The notes under the pieces are model-generated. The model worked only from the letters and a program-made list of their open reading frames with translations. It was not told the origin of the DNA and made no database searches. A stretch of DNA of 64,000 bases from Agromyces sp. Soil535 (GTDB taxonomy: Bacteria > Actinomycetota > Actinomycetes > Actinomycetales > Microbacteriaceae): assembly GCF_001428255.1 (NCBI RefSeq), contig NZ_LMRW01000023.1, forward strand, positions 248,309 to 312,308, in the 5' to 3' direction. The translations under genes and the position numbers were made by a program. Below, one piece after another: positions 52,667 through 61,766 of this stretch (position 1 is the stretch's first letter; each line of letters begins with the position of its first letter).

Positions 52667-53898
52667 TCAGAAGCCTGCCTCTCGGCGACCCCAGCGCTCC
52701 TTGTCGACCTCTAGAACGGGTGCCGGCTTCTGCGGGCTTCCTTGAAGCCTCCCGAGGACTTCCGAGGTGTCTGGCGCGTCAATGGCGCGCTTGGCGTAGT
52801 ACTGATAAGTGACGCGGGAACGCTTGTGACCGGCGAACCGTGCCGCCGCTTCCAGGCCGAGCGCGTCCGAGACAGCGGTGACGGCTGACTTCCGCAGCGC
52901 ATGCGGGACGAGCTCGTCATCGATCCCGGCCCAGGCGCGGACGCTACGAAGCGCGCGGTGAACGTCCTGAGTGCCGTTGGGAGCCCCGGTGCGGGTGTGG
53001 AAGACGAACTCGTTGCCGCCGCTGGCGAGTTTACGGCGCCGCAGCATCGGGAGTAGCTCCGGCGGGATGGTGATGCGCCGCCACCCGGACTCGCTCTTGA
53101 CGTAGTTCTCCCAGTGCTTCGGCCTACCCTTCGAGTCGACTACCTTGCCTGCGATCGTGATGGTCGGTTTGGGCGAGTCGATGTCGACGTGCTCCCATTT
53201 GAGGCCGACGGCTTCGCCGATGCGGGCACCGGTCGCGAGGATGAGGTCGACGACATCGGCGAGAAGGTCGGACGGCGCGGGCCCATCCGGTCGGTACGGT
53301 TTTGGTAGTCGCGGATGATGCCGCGTAAGACTTCGAGCTCCACCGGCGCCGGAGCGTAGATGGGTTTGGACTGCTGCCTGACTTGCTTGACCTCGCGGGC
53401 AGGGTTCGCAACCATCAGGTCGTTCATCACGGCGTAGGAGCAGATCTGGCTGATCAGCGCCTTCACGTTCCTCGCCGTGCTTGGAGTCTCCTTGTGGATC
53501 GCCTTGTATACGCGGAGCACCGTGCTGGCCTTGATCTCGCGGATGGCGAGTGCGCCCATGTGTGGCGCGATCTTCTTCTCGATGAGCCTGCGGTTCTCGT
53601 GACGGGTTGTGTCGCGCTGTTCCTGAGTGAATTCGACATGGTCCATGAACTCACGCGCCAGAGCCAGGAACGAGGAGTCGGGGTTGAGGTCGCCGACTTG
53701 ACCGAGCGGCGCATATTGCTCCTCAATCGAGGACATGAGCGACCGACGTGCTGCCGCGTTGGAGCTTGCCCGCACGCGGAGCTTGCCGTAGCTGCCGTCG
53801 AGGCGACGGAAGCGCAGCGTACCGCGCACCCGACCGTCCGGGAGGTCTTGGTACGTGATCTCACCGTGTGAGCCTGGCGCTAGTTTGATGCGTGCCAT
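52667..53898 (-). pseudogene. Tyrosine site-specific integrase, frameshifted
   Basis: Two frames together encode an intact-looking ~410-residue integrase. The first (from 53898) has the N-terminal and SAM-like core-binding domains (LAREFMDHVEFTQEQRDTT, KASTVLRVYKAIHKETP). A -1 shift is needed near 53279-53287, after DRMGP, to continue with LADVVDLILATGARIGEAVG and the catalytic tail PHALRKSAVTAVSDALGLEA, FAGHKRSRVTYQYY (R, H, Y). Without the shift the product ends at 53140 without a catalytic domain. The switch point is GGGCCCG, which has the form of a slippery heptamer. Confidence 0.88.
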
Positions 53899-53941
53899 CG
53901 GAGTCGCCCTCGGTCGGAGGAGACGGGCACGACCAAACCGG

Positions 53942-54169
53942 TCACCGTCTGTCCGTTCGAGACTTCAGCCATGCCTCGACGTTCGCTCGGCTGTAGCGCA
54001 ATTGCTTGCCGAGCTTGGTCGCCTTCGGGCCGGTGCCCTCGAGGCGCCAGTGGTAGATCGTCTCTTTGGACAGCTGCAGATACTCTGCAAGCTCGTCGAC
54101 GGTGAGATAGTCCCCGAGGCTCTCGATGAAGCGCGCCGGCGGAGAGGTGGACGGAACGGATGTGCTCAT
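53942..54169 (-). CDS. Excisionase-like HTH protein
   Basis: 75 residues, a MerR-like helix-turn-helix of the excisionase type: YLTVDELAEYLQLSKETIYH, GTGPKATKLGKQLRYSRANV, EAWL. It lies directly upstream of the integrase on the same strand, the usual xis-int order, so it probably directs excision. Start at 54169 is uncertain because AAGGAG ends only 1 nt before the ATG. Confidence 0.82.
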   Translation of the reverse strand: MSTSVPSTSPPARFIESLGDYLTVDELAEYLQLSKETIYHWRLEGTGPKATKLGKQLRYSRANVEAWLKSRTDRR

Positions 54170-54296
54170 ACTCCTTATGAGTGCGGCACAGATCCTTTTG
54201 TTCACTGTCTGAGGTGATCCGTTGTGGATCGCTGTAAACATCGGGGCGATGTGAAAAAGGCCCCAAAAAGGCCCCAAGGAGCCCTTCTCACGAAAA

Positions 54297-54330
54297 AAAC
54301 CCCTGAGAACTTTGCGTTCATCAGGGGTTT
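54297..54330 (-). terminator. tRNA-Ala terminator supplied by the element
   Basis: AAACCCCTGAGAAC pairs with GTTC-a-TCAGGGGTTT across a 5-nt loop; the minus strand continues into a run of seven T. It lies just downstream of tRNA-Ala and replaces the chromosomal terminator displaced to the left end. Confidence 0.75.
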
Positions 54331-54367
54331 TGGTGGATCTGAGGGGACTCGAACCCCTGACCCCCTG
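54330..54367. repeat. attR: 38-bp direct repeat within intact tRNA-Ala
   Basis: Identical to the left copy; forms the 3' half of the tRNA gene plus one base. Confidence 0.9.
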
Positions 54368-54406
54368 CATGCCATGCAGGTGCGCTACCAGCTGCGCCAC
54401 AGACCC
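54331..54406 (-). tRNA. tRNA-Ala (anticodon GGC)
   Basis: 76 nt including an encoded CCA end. Acceptor GGGTCTG/CAGATCC, D arm GCGC...GCGC, anticodon arm CCTGC-ATGGCAT-GCAGG, T arm AGGGG-TTCGAGT-CCCCT all pair. The 3' 37 nt were supplied by the element on integration. Confidence 0.95.
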
Positions 54407-54499
54407 GTTCGCCCCGTGCGGGGCAACGAATCGAGCTTACACCAGCGTCGCCCTCCGGATGAAATCCAAGGGGGCCTCAGCGAGCGGATGCCGCGTGCC

Positions 54500-54874
54500 T
54501 CAGTTTCCCGCGGCGAGCAGGGGCGCCACGGGCAGGGCCGGGCAGTCGAGCCAGAGTCGCTCGAGGCCGTAATACAGTCGCTCCTCGCGATGGAAGACGT
54601 GCACGACGAGGTCGCCGAAGTCGAGGAGGATCCAGCGGCCGGCGTCGTGCCCTTCGCGCCGATGGGTCTTGGCGCCTGCCCTGAGGAGCACGTCCTCTAC
54701 CTCGTCCGCGATGGCGACGACGTTGCGCTCGGAGGTGCCGGTGACGATGAGGAACACGTCGGCGAAGGGCAGGGGTCCGGACACGTCGAGGGCGACGAAA
54801 TCCTCGCCGCCCTTCGAATCGGCTGCGCGCGCCGCGAGGGCGAGTGCGTCGAGTGCCTGGTCGGATGCGGTCAT
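54500..54874 (-). CDS. rsfS: Ribosome silencing factor RsfS
   Basis: 124 residues, the complete RsfS/Iojap fold: KGGEDFVALDVSGPLPFADV, FLIVTGTSERNVVAIADEVE, GRWILLDFGDLVVHVFHREE, RLYYGLERLWLD. It binds uL14 on the 50S subunit and blocks subunit joining in stationary phase. It lies downstream of nadD, as in most bacteria, with the proline-rich membrane protein gene between them. Confidence 0.95.
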   Translation of the reverse strand: MTASDQALDALALAARAADSKGGEDFVALDVSGPLPFADVFLIVTGTSERNVVAIADEVEDVLLRAGAKTHRREGHDAGRWILLDFGDLVVHVFHREERLYYGLERLWLDCPALPVAPLLAAGN

Positions 54875-54911
54875 ACGCTCACTTCCGGAGTGGTGGACAC
54901 GGCGCCGGCGA

Positions 54912-56042
54912 TCAGAACAGCCCCGCGACCGCGCCGATGACGAGGGTGGCGACGACGCCGAGCGCGAGCACGCCGGCGGTGACGGCGAGCACGAGCGGGA
55001 CGTTCATGCCCTCCTTCTTGGGCGGCGCCATCATCGCGCGCGCCGTGTTCTGGGTGCTGATCGCACGGGTGGCGGAGACCGGCGCACCGACGCCGGCGCC
55101 GTCCTCGACCTGGTCGAAGAGGCGGTCGACGTCGGACGAGTCGATCTGGCTGGGGTGCACGCCCGTGGCGCCGTAGCTGCGCGGCAGGTCGATCGAGCCG
55201 GTCACGATGACCTCGCCGCTCTTCGCGAGCGCATCGCTCATGGGGCCGTGGTCGGGCAGCGTCGGCAGGATCAGGGCGTTGGTCGTGGTGGGTACGCCGT
55301 GACTGACCCCACCTCGGGAGAGGAGCTGGTCGAACGGCTCGGCCCGCTCGACGGGTGCGTTCAGCTGCGCCGTCCAGTGGCCGACCGGCTTCGGCGCCGC
55401 AAGCGGCTCGTCGGCGATGGCCGCCTCGGCAACCTGGTGCGGCGCCGGTGGGCGGGTCGGGACCGGCTGCTGGGCGAACGGGTTCGAGACCGGTGCTGCG
55501 ACCGGCGGGGGCGCCGGCGCAGGCGGAGCCGCCGGCTCGTCGTCGAAGTCGAGGTCGTGGAACTCCCCGGCCGCGTGGGCGTCGAGCATCGCCCGGAGCT
55601 CGCGGCGCGTGAGCGTGCGCTCGGGCGTCGTCGGCTGCGGCGCGACAGGAGCCTGCTGCGGCGGCGCGGGCGCGGGCGGCGGGGGCTGTGGCGCAGTGGG
55701 GGGCATCTGTGCCTGCGGCGTCGGGTACGGATTCGCGGCGGGCGGCGCGGGAGACACGATCGGCCGGCCGTACGGCGACGACGGATCGGCGAATCCCCCG
55801 GCCTGTCGAGGCGCGTTGTAGCCGGAGGGCGGCACGGGCTGCGGCGCAGGCTGCACGGGCTGCGGAACGGGCGGGTACGCCTGGACGGGAGGCGCAGGCG
55901 GCATCTGCTGTGCCGGCGGTGCAGGCTGTTGCGGCGGTGCTGCCGCGGCATCCGGGGTCGACGAAGCCGCCTGCTGTTCCCGCAGCCGTTCGCGCTCGCG
56001 CAACTCGCGGCGCGTCAGCGGCGGTTCCTGCGACGACGTCAT
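54912..56042 (-). CDS. Proline-rich membrane protein with two LTRRELR motifs
   Basis: 376 residues. Starts [20 protein letters not shown], then ~130 residues of Pro/Gln/Ala-rich low complexity, a second [20 protein letters not shown] motif near residue 150, more Pro/Ala-rich sequence, and one C-terminal membrane helix ([20 protein letters not shown]). The topology is tail-anchored with a long disordered cytoplasmic part. Family not recognised beyond Microbacteriaceae hypothetical proteins. Start overlaps the nadD stop (ATGA). Confidence 0.75.
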   Translation of the reverse strand: MTSSQEPPLTRRELRERERLREQQAASSTPDAAAAPPQQPAPPAQQMPPAPPVQAYPPVPQPVQPAPQPVPPSGYNAPRQAGGFADPSSPYGRPIVSPAPPAANPYPTPQAQMPPTAPQPPPPAPAPPQQAPVAPQPTTPERTLTRRELRAMLDAHAAGEFHDLDFDDEPAAPPAPAPPPVAAPVSNPFAQQPVPTRPPAPHQVAEAAIADEPLAAPKPVGHWTAQLNAPVERAEPFDQLLSRGGVSHGVPTTTNALILPTLPDHGPMSDALAKSGEVIVTGSIDLPRSYGATGVHPSQIDSSDVDRLFDQVEDGAGVGAPVSATRAISTQNTARAMMAPPKKEGMNVPLVLAVTAGVLALGVVATLVIGAVAGLF

Positions 56043-56638
56043 TCGACACTCCGATAGAGATGGTGCTTGGAGATGTACTGGACGACCCCATCGGGCACCA
56101 AGTACCACACCGGGAATCCCCGGCGCACCCTGTCCCGGCAGTCGGTCGACGAGATCGCAAGTGCCGGAACCTCCAACAAGCTTACGTCCTGCTCTGGCAA
56201 ACCTGAAACGGACAGCACATGTCCCGGCCGACTCACAGCGACGAAATGGGCGAGTCGCCAGAGCTCGTCGATGTCCTTCCACGCCAGGATCTGGGCGATC
56301 GCGTCGGCCCCGGTGATGAAGTAGAGGTCGGCGTCGGGCCGCTCCGCGCGGATGTCGCGCAGCGTGTCGATCGTGAACGTCGGCTTGTCCCGGTCGATGT
56401 CGACGCGGCTCACGGTGAATCGAGGGTTCGACGCGGTCGCGATGACCGTCATGAGGTACCGGTGCTCCGCGGGGGTCACGTCCGCCTTGTAGTTCGTCGC
56501 GCCCGTGGGCACGAAGATGACCTCATCGAGCCCGTGGGACTGCGCGACCTCGCTCGCCGCGACGAGGTGCCCGTGGTGGATGGGGTCGAAGGTCCCGCCC
56601 ATCACGCCGATGCGTGGCCGGCCATGTTCGCCCGTCAT
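56039..56638 (-). CDS. nadD: Nicotinate-nucleotide adenylyltransferase NadD
   Basis: 199 residues. The nucleotidyl-transferase motifs are [12 protein letters not shown] (~15-26) with the HxGH catalytic His, [20 protein letters not shown] binding substrate, [16 protein letters not shown], and the [13 protein letters not shown] end. Makes nicotinic acid adenine dinucleotide in NAD biosynthesis. It is coupled to the proline-rich membrane protein gene by ATGA; no strong ribosome site is seen at its own start. Confidence 0.95.
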   Translation of the reverse strand: MTGEHGRPRIGVMGGTFDPIHHGHLVAASEVAQSHGLDEVIFVPTGATNYKADVTPAEHRYLMTVIATASNPRFTVSRVDIDRDKPTFTIDTLRDIRAERPDADLYFITGADAIAQILAWKDIDELWRLAHFVAVSRPGHVLSVSGLPEQDVSLLEVPALAISSTDCRDRVRRGFPVWYLVPDGVVQYISKHHLYRSVE

Positions 56639-56653
56639 CGGGACGACGCCCGC

Positions 56654-56875
56654 TCAGTGGCCGTCGTGCTCGCTCCCACCGTGGCGCGCCGCGTAGGCCG
56701 CGGCCTTCGCACGGTGCCGGTTGGCGACGTCGCGGTACGACGCGGCGACGAAGGCGAGGGCGGCGAAGATGATGAGCGCGACGAGGCCGTAGACCCACGA
56801 GTCGACCGGGAGTTCCCTCGCGTGCACCGTCTCGGTCAGCACCGTGCCGGTCAGCACTGCGGTCGTGAGGCTCAT
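56654..56875 (-). CDS. Small single-helix membrane protein
   Basis: 73 residues. A short extracytoplasmic N-terminus, one membrane helix (WVYGLVALIIFAALAFVAAS) and a basic/His tail (RHRAKAAAYAARHGGSEHDG). Family not recognised, but it sits between proA and nadD. AAGGA lies 8 nt upstream of the ATG. Confidence 0.7.
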   Translation of the reverse strand: MSLTTAVLTGTVLTETVHARELPVDSWVYGLVALIIFAALAFVAASYRDVANRHRAKAAAYAARHGGSEHDGH

Positions 56876-56925
56876 TCGCCGTTCCTTTCGATCCTGCGGG
56901 TCTCGCTCGTGACAGTCTAGCGAGG

Positions 56926-58194
56926 TCAGGCGCGCACGTGTCCGGCGCCGCGCACGAGCCACTTCGTGCTCGTCAGCTCGGGCAGTCCCATCGGGCCGCG
57001 AGCGTGCAGCTTCTGCGTCGAGATGCCCACCTCCGCGCCGAAGCCGAATTCGGCCCCGTCGGTGAAGCGCGTGGACGCGTTCACCATGACCGCCGCCGCA
57101 TCCACCTCGTTGAGGAAGCGCTCGGCGTTGCCGAGGTCGTTCGTGACGATCGACTCGGTGTGCCTCGTGGAGTAGCGGCGGATGTGGCCGAGCGCGTCGT
57201 CGATCGAGTCGACGATGCCGACCGAGAGGTCGAGACTCATGTGCTCGGTGGCCCAGTCCTCGTCGGTTACGGGCAGGGCCTCGGGACGCAGGGCCCGGAC
57301 GCGCTCGTCGGCGTGGATGGTGACCCCGGATGCCTCGAGCCGGTCGAGCACCGCGGGCAGCAGTCGTTCGGCGGCGTCGCGGTGCACGAGCAGCGTCTCG
57401 AGCGCATTGCACACACTGGGACGCTGCACCTTCGCATTGTGCACGAGCTCCACCGCCCAGTCCTCGCGGGCGCTCGCGTCGAGGAACATGTGCACGACCC
57501 CGGCGCCCGTCTCGATGACAGGGACGCGGGCCTCGTCGACGACGGCGCGGATGAGGCCCGCGCTCCCGCGCGGGATGAGCACGTCGACGTAATCGCGTGC
57601 CTGCATGAGGTGGCGCGCACCGGCACGGCCGAAGTCGTCGACCGTCTGCACGCCGTCGGCCGGGAGGCCAGCGGCCTCGAGCGCGTCGCGGAGCACGCCG
57701 ACGAGCACGCGATTCGTCTGCTCTGCGGCCGTGCCGCCGCGCAGCACGACGGCGTTTCCGCTCTTCAGGGCGAGCACGGCGATGTCGATGGTGACATTCG
57801 GGCGCGCCTCGTAGATCGCGCCGATGACGCCGAGTGGGACCCGCACCTGGTCGATGCGCACCCCGTTCGGGAGGGAGCGACCGCTCACCGTCTCGCCGAC
57901 CGGGTCGGTGAGGCCGATCACGTCGAGCACTGCGTCGGCCAGGCCATCGACGCGTCGCTCGTCGAGCGCGAGCCGGTCGAGGAGGCCGGCCGACAGGCCC
58001 GCCTCGCGACCGGCCTCGAGGTCGAGCGCGTTGGCGGCGATGATGTCAGCGGCGCGGTCGCGGAGGATCGCGGCGACCTGCTCGAGCGCGGCATCCTTCT
58101 CCGCCGTCGTCGCCCGGGCGAGGCGGTAGGACGCGTCCTTCGCGGCGGCCAGCCGCACGTCGATCACCGTCGTGTCGAGGTCGGAGTGCTCCAT
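56926..58194 (-). CDS. proA: Glutamate-5-semialdehyde dehydrogenase
   Basis: 422 residues of the aldehyde dehydrogenase fold with ProA features: PLGVIGAIYEARPNVTIDIA, SGNAVVLRGGTAAEQTNRVL, and the catalytic Cys in KVQRPSVCNALETLLV. Reduces glutamyl-5-phosphate with NADPH in proline synthesis. Start at 58194 lies 10 bp from the proB stop, with TAGGCT 6 nt upstream. Confidence 0.96.
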   Translation of the reverse strand: MEHSDLDTTVIDVRLAAAKDASYRLARATTAEKDAALEQVAAILRDRAADIIAANALDLEAGREAGLSAGLLDRLALDERRVDGLADAVLDVIGLTDPVGETVSGRSLPNGVRIDQVRVPLGVIGAIYEARPNVTIDIAVLALKSGNAVVLRGGTAAEQTNRVLVGVLRDALEAAGLPADGVQTVDDFGRAGARHLMQARDYVDVLIPRGSAGLIRAVVDEARVPVIETGAGVVHMFLDASAREDWAVELVHNAKVQRPSVCNALETLLVHRDAAERLLPAVLDRLEASGVTIHADERVRALRPEALPVTDEDWATEHMSLDLSVGIVDSIDDALGHIRRYSTRHTESIVTNDLGNAERFLNEVDAAAVMVNASTRFTDGAEFGFGAEVGISTQKLHARGPMGLPELTSTKWLVRGAGHVRA

Positions 58195-58200
58195 GGCACC

Positions 58201-58206
58201 AGCCTA
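58201..58206 (-). promoter_or_regulatory. Candidate internal -10 for proA (leaderless)
   Basis: TAGGCT on the minus strand; it includes the TAG stop of proB and ends 6 nt before the proA ATG. Confidence 0.4.
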
Positions 58207-59022
58207 GGCGAGGGTGGAATCCCCGCCCGCCGCGTGACGAACGGGGGCGGCTTCGAACCACGTGCCGATCTCCGCGCCCGAGAGGGCATCGGCCACGCGC
58301 GTCGTCGCGGTGATGAGCACCGCAGCGCCCGCCTCCGCCGCGATACGGGCAGCGGAGACCTTCGTCTCCGCTCCTCCGGTGCCCACGCCCGCGCGGCCGA
58401 TCGAGCCGATCTCCACGCCCGACAACGGGTCGCCGAAGGGCACGTGCGCGATGCGCTCGGCTCCCTCGAGGTGCGGCGGCTTGGTGTACAGCGCGTCGAC
58501 GTCGGAGAGGAGCACCAGCAGGTCGGCACCGATCAACTCGGCCACCATCGCGGCGAGCCGGTCGTTGTCGCCGAACCGGATCTCGTGAGTGGCGACGGTG
58601 TCGTTCTCGTTCACGATCGGCAGGATCCGCAGCGCGAGCAGCCGGTCCATGGCACGCTGGGCGTTCGAGCGCGGGGTGGCGTGCTCGAGGTCGACGGCGG
58701 TGAGCAGCACCTGCCCGGCGACGATGCCGTAGCGGTCGAGCGAGTCCTGGTAGCGGAAGACGAGCAGGTTCTGACCCACGGATGCCGCGGCCTGCTGCGT
58801 CGCCAGGTCGGTCGGCCGCTGGTCGAGCTTGAGGTACGGCATCCCCGTGGCGATCGCGCCCGACGACACGAGCACGACCTCCGCGCCGCGCTCGTGGGCG
58901 GCCGCGAGGGCATCGACGAGCGGGCCGATCTGTCCGGCGTTCTCGCCGCTGATCGACGACGAGCCGACCTTCACCACGATCCGCCTGGCGCTCGGGATGT
59001 CGGCGCGGGTGCGCGGCGTCAC
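58204..59022 (-). CDS. proB: Glutamate 5-kinase
   Basis: 272 residues, amino-acid kinase fold only: [69 protein letters not shown]. The C-terminal PUA domain of E. coli ProB is absent, as in other short forms. Phosphorylates glutamate, the first and feedback-controlled step of proline synthesis. GTG start interlocks with the obgE stop (GTGA). Confidence 0.95.
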   Translation of the reverse strand: MTPRTRADIPSARRIVVKVGSSSISGENAGQIGPLVDALAAAHERGAEVVLVSSGAIATGMPYLKLDQRPTDLATQQAAASVGQNLLVFRYQDSLDRYGIVAGQVLLTAVDLEHATPRSNAQRAMDRLLALRILPIVNENDTVATHEIRFGDNDRLAAMVAELIGADLLVLLSDVDALYTKPPHLEGAERIAHVPFGDPLSGVEIGSIGRAGVGTGGAETKVSAARIAAEAGAAVLITATTRVADALSGAEIGTWFEAAPVRHAAGGDSTLA

Positions 59023-60584
59023 CGTTCGTCCTCCTCCTGCCCCGCCTCGACGGCCTCCTGGCCATCGTCGGCGGACTGCGCCTCCTCGCCGTCGGACCAC
59101 AGTCCGGCCTCGCGCTCGCGCTCCAGCTCGGCGCGCGCCTCGGCCTTGGCGTCCATGCGCTCGTGGTACTCGCTGCGACGCTCGGCGCGCGTGGCGCGGC
59201 GCTGCTCGTCGAGGCGGAGGTCGCTCCCGCGCGGCGCGGTGATGAGCTCCGCCGTCGAGGTGAGCGTGGGCTCCCAGTCGAACACGACGCCCGAGCCGGG
59301 GCCGATGACGACCGTGGAACCGGCGTCCGCCCCGGCGCGCACGAGCTCGTCCTCGACGCCGAGGCGCGCGAGGCGGTCGGCGAGGAAGCCGACGGCCTCG
59401 TCGTTCGTGAAGTCGGTCTGCGCCACCCAGCGCTCGGGCTTCGCGCCGAGCACGCGGTAGATCGTGCCGTAGCTGCCACCCTCCGGACGGACGACGAAGC
59501 CGGAGTCGTCGACGGCCTTCGGACGCAGCACGATGCGCGGCCCCGCGGGGGCCGCGGCGGCGGCGGCCCGCGCCGCGTCGACGAGCTCGCCCAGCGCGAA
59601 CCCGAGCTGGCGCAGGCCCTCGTGGCTCACCGTGGAGATCTCGAACACCCGGTAGCCGCGCGCCTCGAGCTCGGGACGCACGAAGCCGGCCAGGTCGCGC
59701 GCCTCGGGAACGTCGACCTTGTTGAGCGCGACGAGCTGCGGGCGATCGAGCAGCGGCACCTGGCCTTCTGGCACCGGGTACGCGGCGAGCTCGCCGAGGA
59801 CCACGTCGAGATCGCTGACCGGGTCGCGGCCAGGTTCGAGCGTCGCGCAGTCGATGACGTGCAACAGCGCCGAGCACCGCTCCACGTGGCGAAGGAACTC
59901 GAGGCCGAGACCCTTGCCCTCGCTCGCGCCCTCGATGAGCCCCGGCACGTCGGCGACGGTGAACCGGTGGTCGCCCGCCTGCACCACGCCGAGGTTCGGA
60001 TGCAGCGTGGTGAACGGATAGTCGGCGATCTTGGGCCGAGCCGCGGAGAGCGCGGCGATGAGGCTCGACTTGCCGGCCGACGGGAAGCCGACGAGCGCGA
60101 CATCCGCGATGGTCTTCAGTTCGAGCGTGACCTCGCCCTCGAACCCGGGCGTGCCGAGCAGGGCGAAGCCGGGCGCCTTGCGCTTGGTGCTCGCGAGCGC
60201 GGCGTTGCCGAGGCCGCCCTGGCCTCCTGGGGCCGCGACGAAGCGCATCCCGGGCTCGGAGAGGTCGGCGAGCTCGGTGCCGTCGGGGTCCTTCACGACG
60301 GTGCCGACGGGCACGGGGAGCTCCAGGAGCTCTCCCGCGGCGCCCGAGCGGTTGTCGCCCATGCCGGGCTGCCCGTTGTCCGACGAGCGGTGCGGACGAC
60401 CGTGGTAGGCGAGGAGCGTGGTGACCTGCGGGTCGGCGACGAGCACGATGTCGCCGCCGTGGCCGCCGTTGCCGCCGTCGGGGCCGGCCAGCGGCTTGAA
60501 CTTCTCGCGGCGCACCGAGACGCACCCGTTGCCGCCATGACCGGCGCGCACGAAGAGCGTCACCTGGTCGACGAAGCTGACCAT
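59019..60584 (-). CDS. obgE: GTPase Obg
   Basis: 521 residues: the glycine-rich N-terminal Obg domain ([20 protein letters not shown]), a GTPase domain with G1 GFPSAGKSS (166-174), G3 DVPGLIEG, G4 NKVD, an OCT domain, and a long charged tail ([20 protein letters not shown]). Acts in 50S assembly and stress control. Start at 60584 has GGAGG 8 nt upstream; an in-frame start further out is poorly supported. Confidence 0.96.
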   Translation of the reverse strand: MVSFVDQVTLFVRAGHGGNGCVSVRREKFKPLAGPDGGNGGHGGDIVLVADPQVTTLLAYHGRPHRSSDNGQPGMGDNRSGAAGELLELPVPVGTVVKDPDGTELADLSEPGMRFVAAPGGQGGLGNAALASTKRKAPGFALLGTPGFEGEVTLELKTIADVALVGFPSAGKSSLIAALSAARPKIADYPFTTLHPNLGVVQAGDHRFTVADVPGLIEGASEGKGLGLEFLRHVERCSALLHVIDCATLEPGRDPVSDLDVVLGELAAYPVPEGQVPLLDRPQLVALNKVDVPEARDLAGFVRPELEARGYRVFEISTVSHEGLRQLGFALGELVDAARAAAAAAPAGPRIVLRPKAVDDSGFVVRPEGGSYGTIYRVLGAKPERWVAQTDFTNDEAVGFLADRLARLGVEDELVRAGADAGSTVVIGPGSGVVFDWEPTLTSTAELITAPRGSDLRLDEQRRATRAERRSEYHERMDAKAEARAELEREREAGLWSDGEEAQSADDGQEAVEAGQEEDER

Positions 60585-60614
60585 GCCGCATCCCTCCAAA
60601 CGGGTGAAACACGC

Positions 60615-60638
60615 GAGGGCGGGCCGAAGCCCGCCCTC
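60615..60638 (-). terminator. Hairpin between rpmA and obgE
   Basis: GAGGGCGGGC-cgaa-GCCCGCCCTC, a perfect 10-bp stem with a tetraloop in the 72-bp gap. Lacking a T-run, it may act as a partial terminator or processing site that lowers obgE and pro expression relative to the ribosomal genes. Confidence 0.6.
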
Positions 60639-60656
60639 ACAAGACCGATCGGTCGA

Positions 60657-60914
60657 CTATTCGCCGACCGCCACGATGTTGACGACCTTGCGGCCGCCCT
60701 TGGTGCCGAACTGCACGGCGCCGGCTTCGAGCGCGAAGAGGGTGTCGTCGCCACCGCGACCGACGCCCGCACCCGGGTGGAAGTGGGTGCCGCGCTGGCG
60801 GACGAGGATCTCGCCCGCGCCGACGACCTGACCACCGAAGCGCTTCACGCCGAGGCGCTGGGCGTTCGAGTCACGACCGTTGCGAGTGGAGCTCGCTCCC
60901 TTTTTGTGTGCCAT
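60657..60914 (-). CDS. rpmA: 50S ribosomal protein L27
   Basis: 85 residues: [60 protein letters not shown]. Contacts tRNA at the peptidyl-transferase centre. No N-terminal extension to be cleaved. AAGGAG lies 8-9 nt upstream of the ATG. Confidence 0.98.
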   Translation of the reverse strand: MAHKKGASSTRNGRDSNAQRLGVKRFGGQVVGAGEILVRQRGTHFHPGAGVGRGGDDTLFALEAGAVQFGTKGGRKVVNIVAVGE

Positions 60915-60940
60915 GTCTGTTTCTCCTTGCGAGCCGCGGG

Positions 60941-61249
60941 CTACTTGATACCGGTGACCTTGACGCGCGTGAGCTCCTGACGGTGGCCCTGGCGCTTCTT
61001 GTAGCCGGTCTTGTTCTTGAACTTCTGGATCACGATCTTGGGGCCGCGGAGGTCGTTCAGGACCTCAGCCGTGACCGTGACCTTCGCGAGCGACTTGGCG
61101 TCGGAGGTGATCTTCTCGCCGTCGACGAGGAGGACCGGGATGAGCTGGACGTTGCCGTCCTTGTCAGCCTTGATGCGGTCCATCGTCACGATGGTGCCGA
61201 CTTCGACCTTCTCCTGCCGACCGCCGGCGCGCACTACTGCGTAAACCAC
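60941..61249 (-). CDS. rplU: 50S ribosomal protein L21
   Basis: 102 residues: [20 protein letters not shown] and the RNA-binding [20 protein letters not shown] end. GTG start. First gene of rplU-rpmA-obgE-proB-proA. Confidence 0.98.
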   Translation of the reverse strand: MVYAVVRAGGRQEKVEVGTIVTMDRIKADKDGNVQLIPVLLVDGEKITSDAKSLAKVTVTAEVLNDLRGPKIVIQKFKNKTGYKKRQGHRQELTRVKVTGIK

Positions 61250-61404
61250 TACTCGTACCTATCTCTGGGGAGCCGGGGCTCCGTTAGCTGGGAAATGTCA
61301 CTGCCTGATGGGATGTCACTGCGCGGGACCCCAGCGGGAAGGAGGGTCGTCACTGCCAGAAAACTGTGCGGGCACACCGGGATAAGCGGTGGCACCAACG
61401 GTCG

Positions 61405-61433
61405 AGTTTACCCGAAGCCCCATGGTCGGTCAA
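61405..61433 (-). promoter_or_regulatory. Sigma70-type promoter of rplU operon
   Basis: On the minus strand TTGACC, 17-nt spacer, TAAACT: the clearest full -35/-10 promoter seen. It leaves a leader of about 150 nt before rplU, long enough for autogenous control by a ribosomal protein, though no known leader structure was recognised. Confidence 0.65.
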
Positions 61434-61468
61434 ACGCGCGTCACGCGGCGCGTCGCAGGGCCCGCGCG

Positions 61469-61474
61469 TAGGAT
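61469..61474 (+). promoter_or_regulatory. -10 element of DUF4031 gene (leaderless)
   Basis: TAGGAT, 7 nt before the ATG at 61482. Confidence 0.5.
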
Positions 61475-61481
61475 CGGCCGC

Positions 61482-61766
61482 ATGACCGTGCTCATCGACA
61501 CGCCGCTCTGGCCAAAGCACGGCACGGTCTGGGCGCACCTCGTGAGCGACCGCTCGATCGCGGAGCTCCGCTCGTTCGCCGAGTGCATGGGGCTGCCGCC
61601 GCGGGCGTTCGACCTCGACCACTACGACGTGCCCATCGAGCGGTACGACGAGCTCGTCGAGGCCGGCGCCGAGCCGGTGTCGCCACGCGAACTCGTGCGC
61701 CGGCTCGCGGCGAGCGGTCTCCGGGTGACGCCGCGGGAGCGACGCGCCCGGTCAGCGCTCGGCTGA
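61482..61766 (+). CDS. DUF4031 family protein
   Basis: 94 residues: MTVLIDTPLWPKHGTVWAHL, VSDRSIAELRSFAECMGLPP, RAFDLDHYDVPIERYDELVE. Small soluble actinobacterial family of unknown function. Convergent with the RNase E/G gene and overlapping its 3' end by 15 bp. Confidence 0.88.
   Translation: MTVLIDTPLWPKHGTVWAHLVSDRSIAELRSFAECMGLPPRAFDLDHYDVPIERYDELVEAGAEPVSPRELVRRLAASGLRVTPRERRARSALG

Larger units (their letters stand above)
35634..54367. mobile_element. Integrative element in the 3' end of tRNA-Ala(GGC)
   Basis: About 18.7 kb bounded by identical 38-bp direct repeats. The right copy is part of an intact tRNA-Ala and the left is an orphan 3' half, the classic outcome of tyrosine-integrase insertion into a tRNA 3' end. 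Integrase and an excisionase-like gene lie at the right end. Cargo is DUF1254 (two), CMD-like (two), AI-2E-type permeases, PLD, DUF2254, LAL regulator, DUF2252, ion channel, lipoprotein and YihY. No conjugation, replication or capsid genes are recognised, so it is not self-transmissible by any route I can see. Confidence 0.88.

Noticed and set aside
35634..54367. Prophage or conjugative element
   Set aside because: No terminase, capsid, tail, relaxase, FtsK-like or replication gene is recognisable in the cargo.
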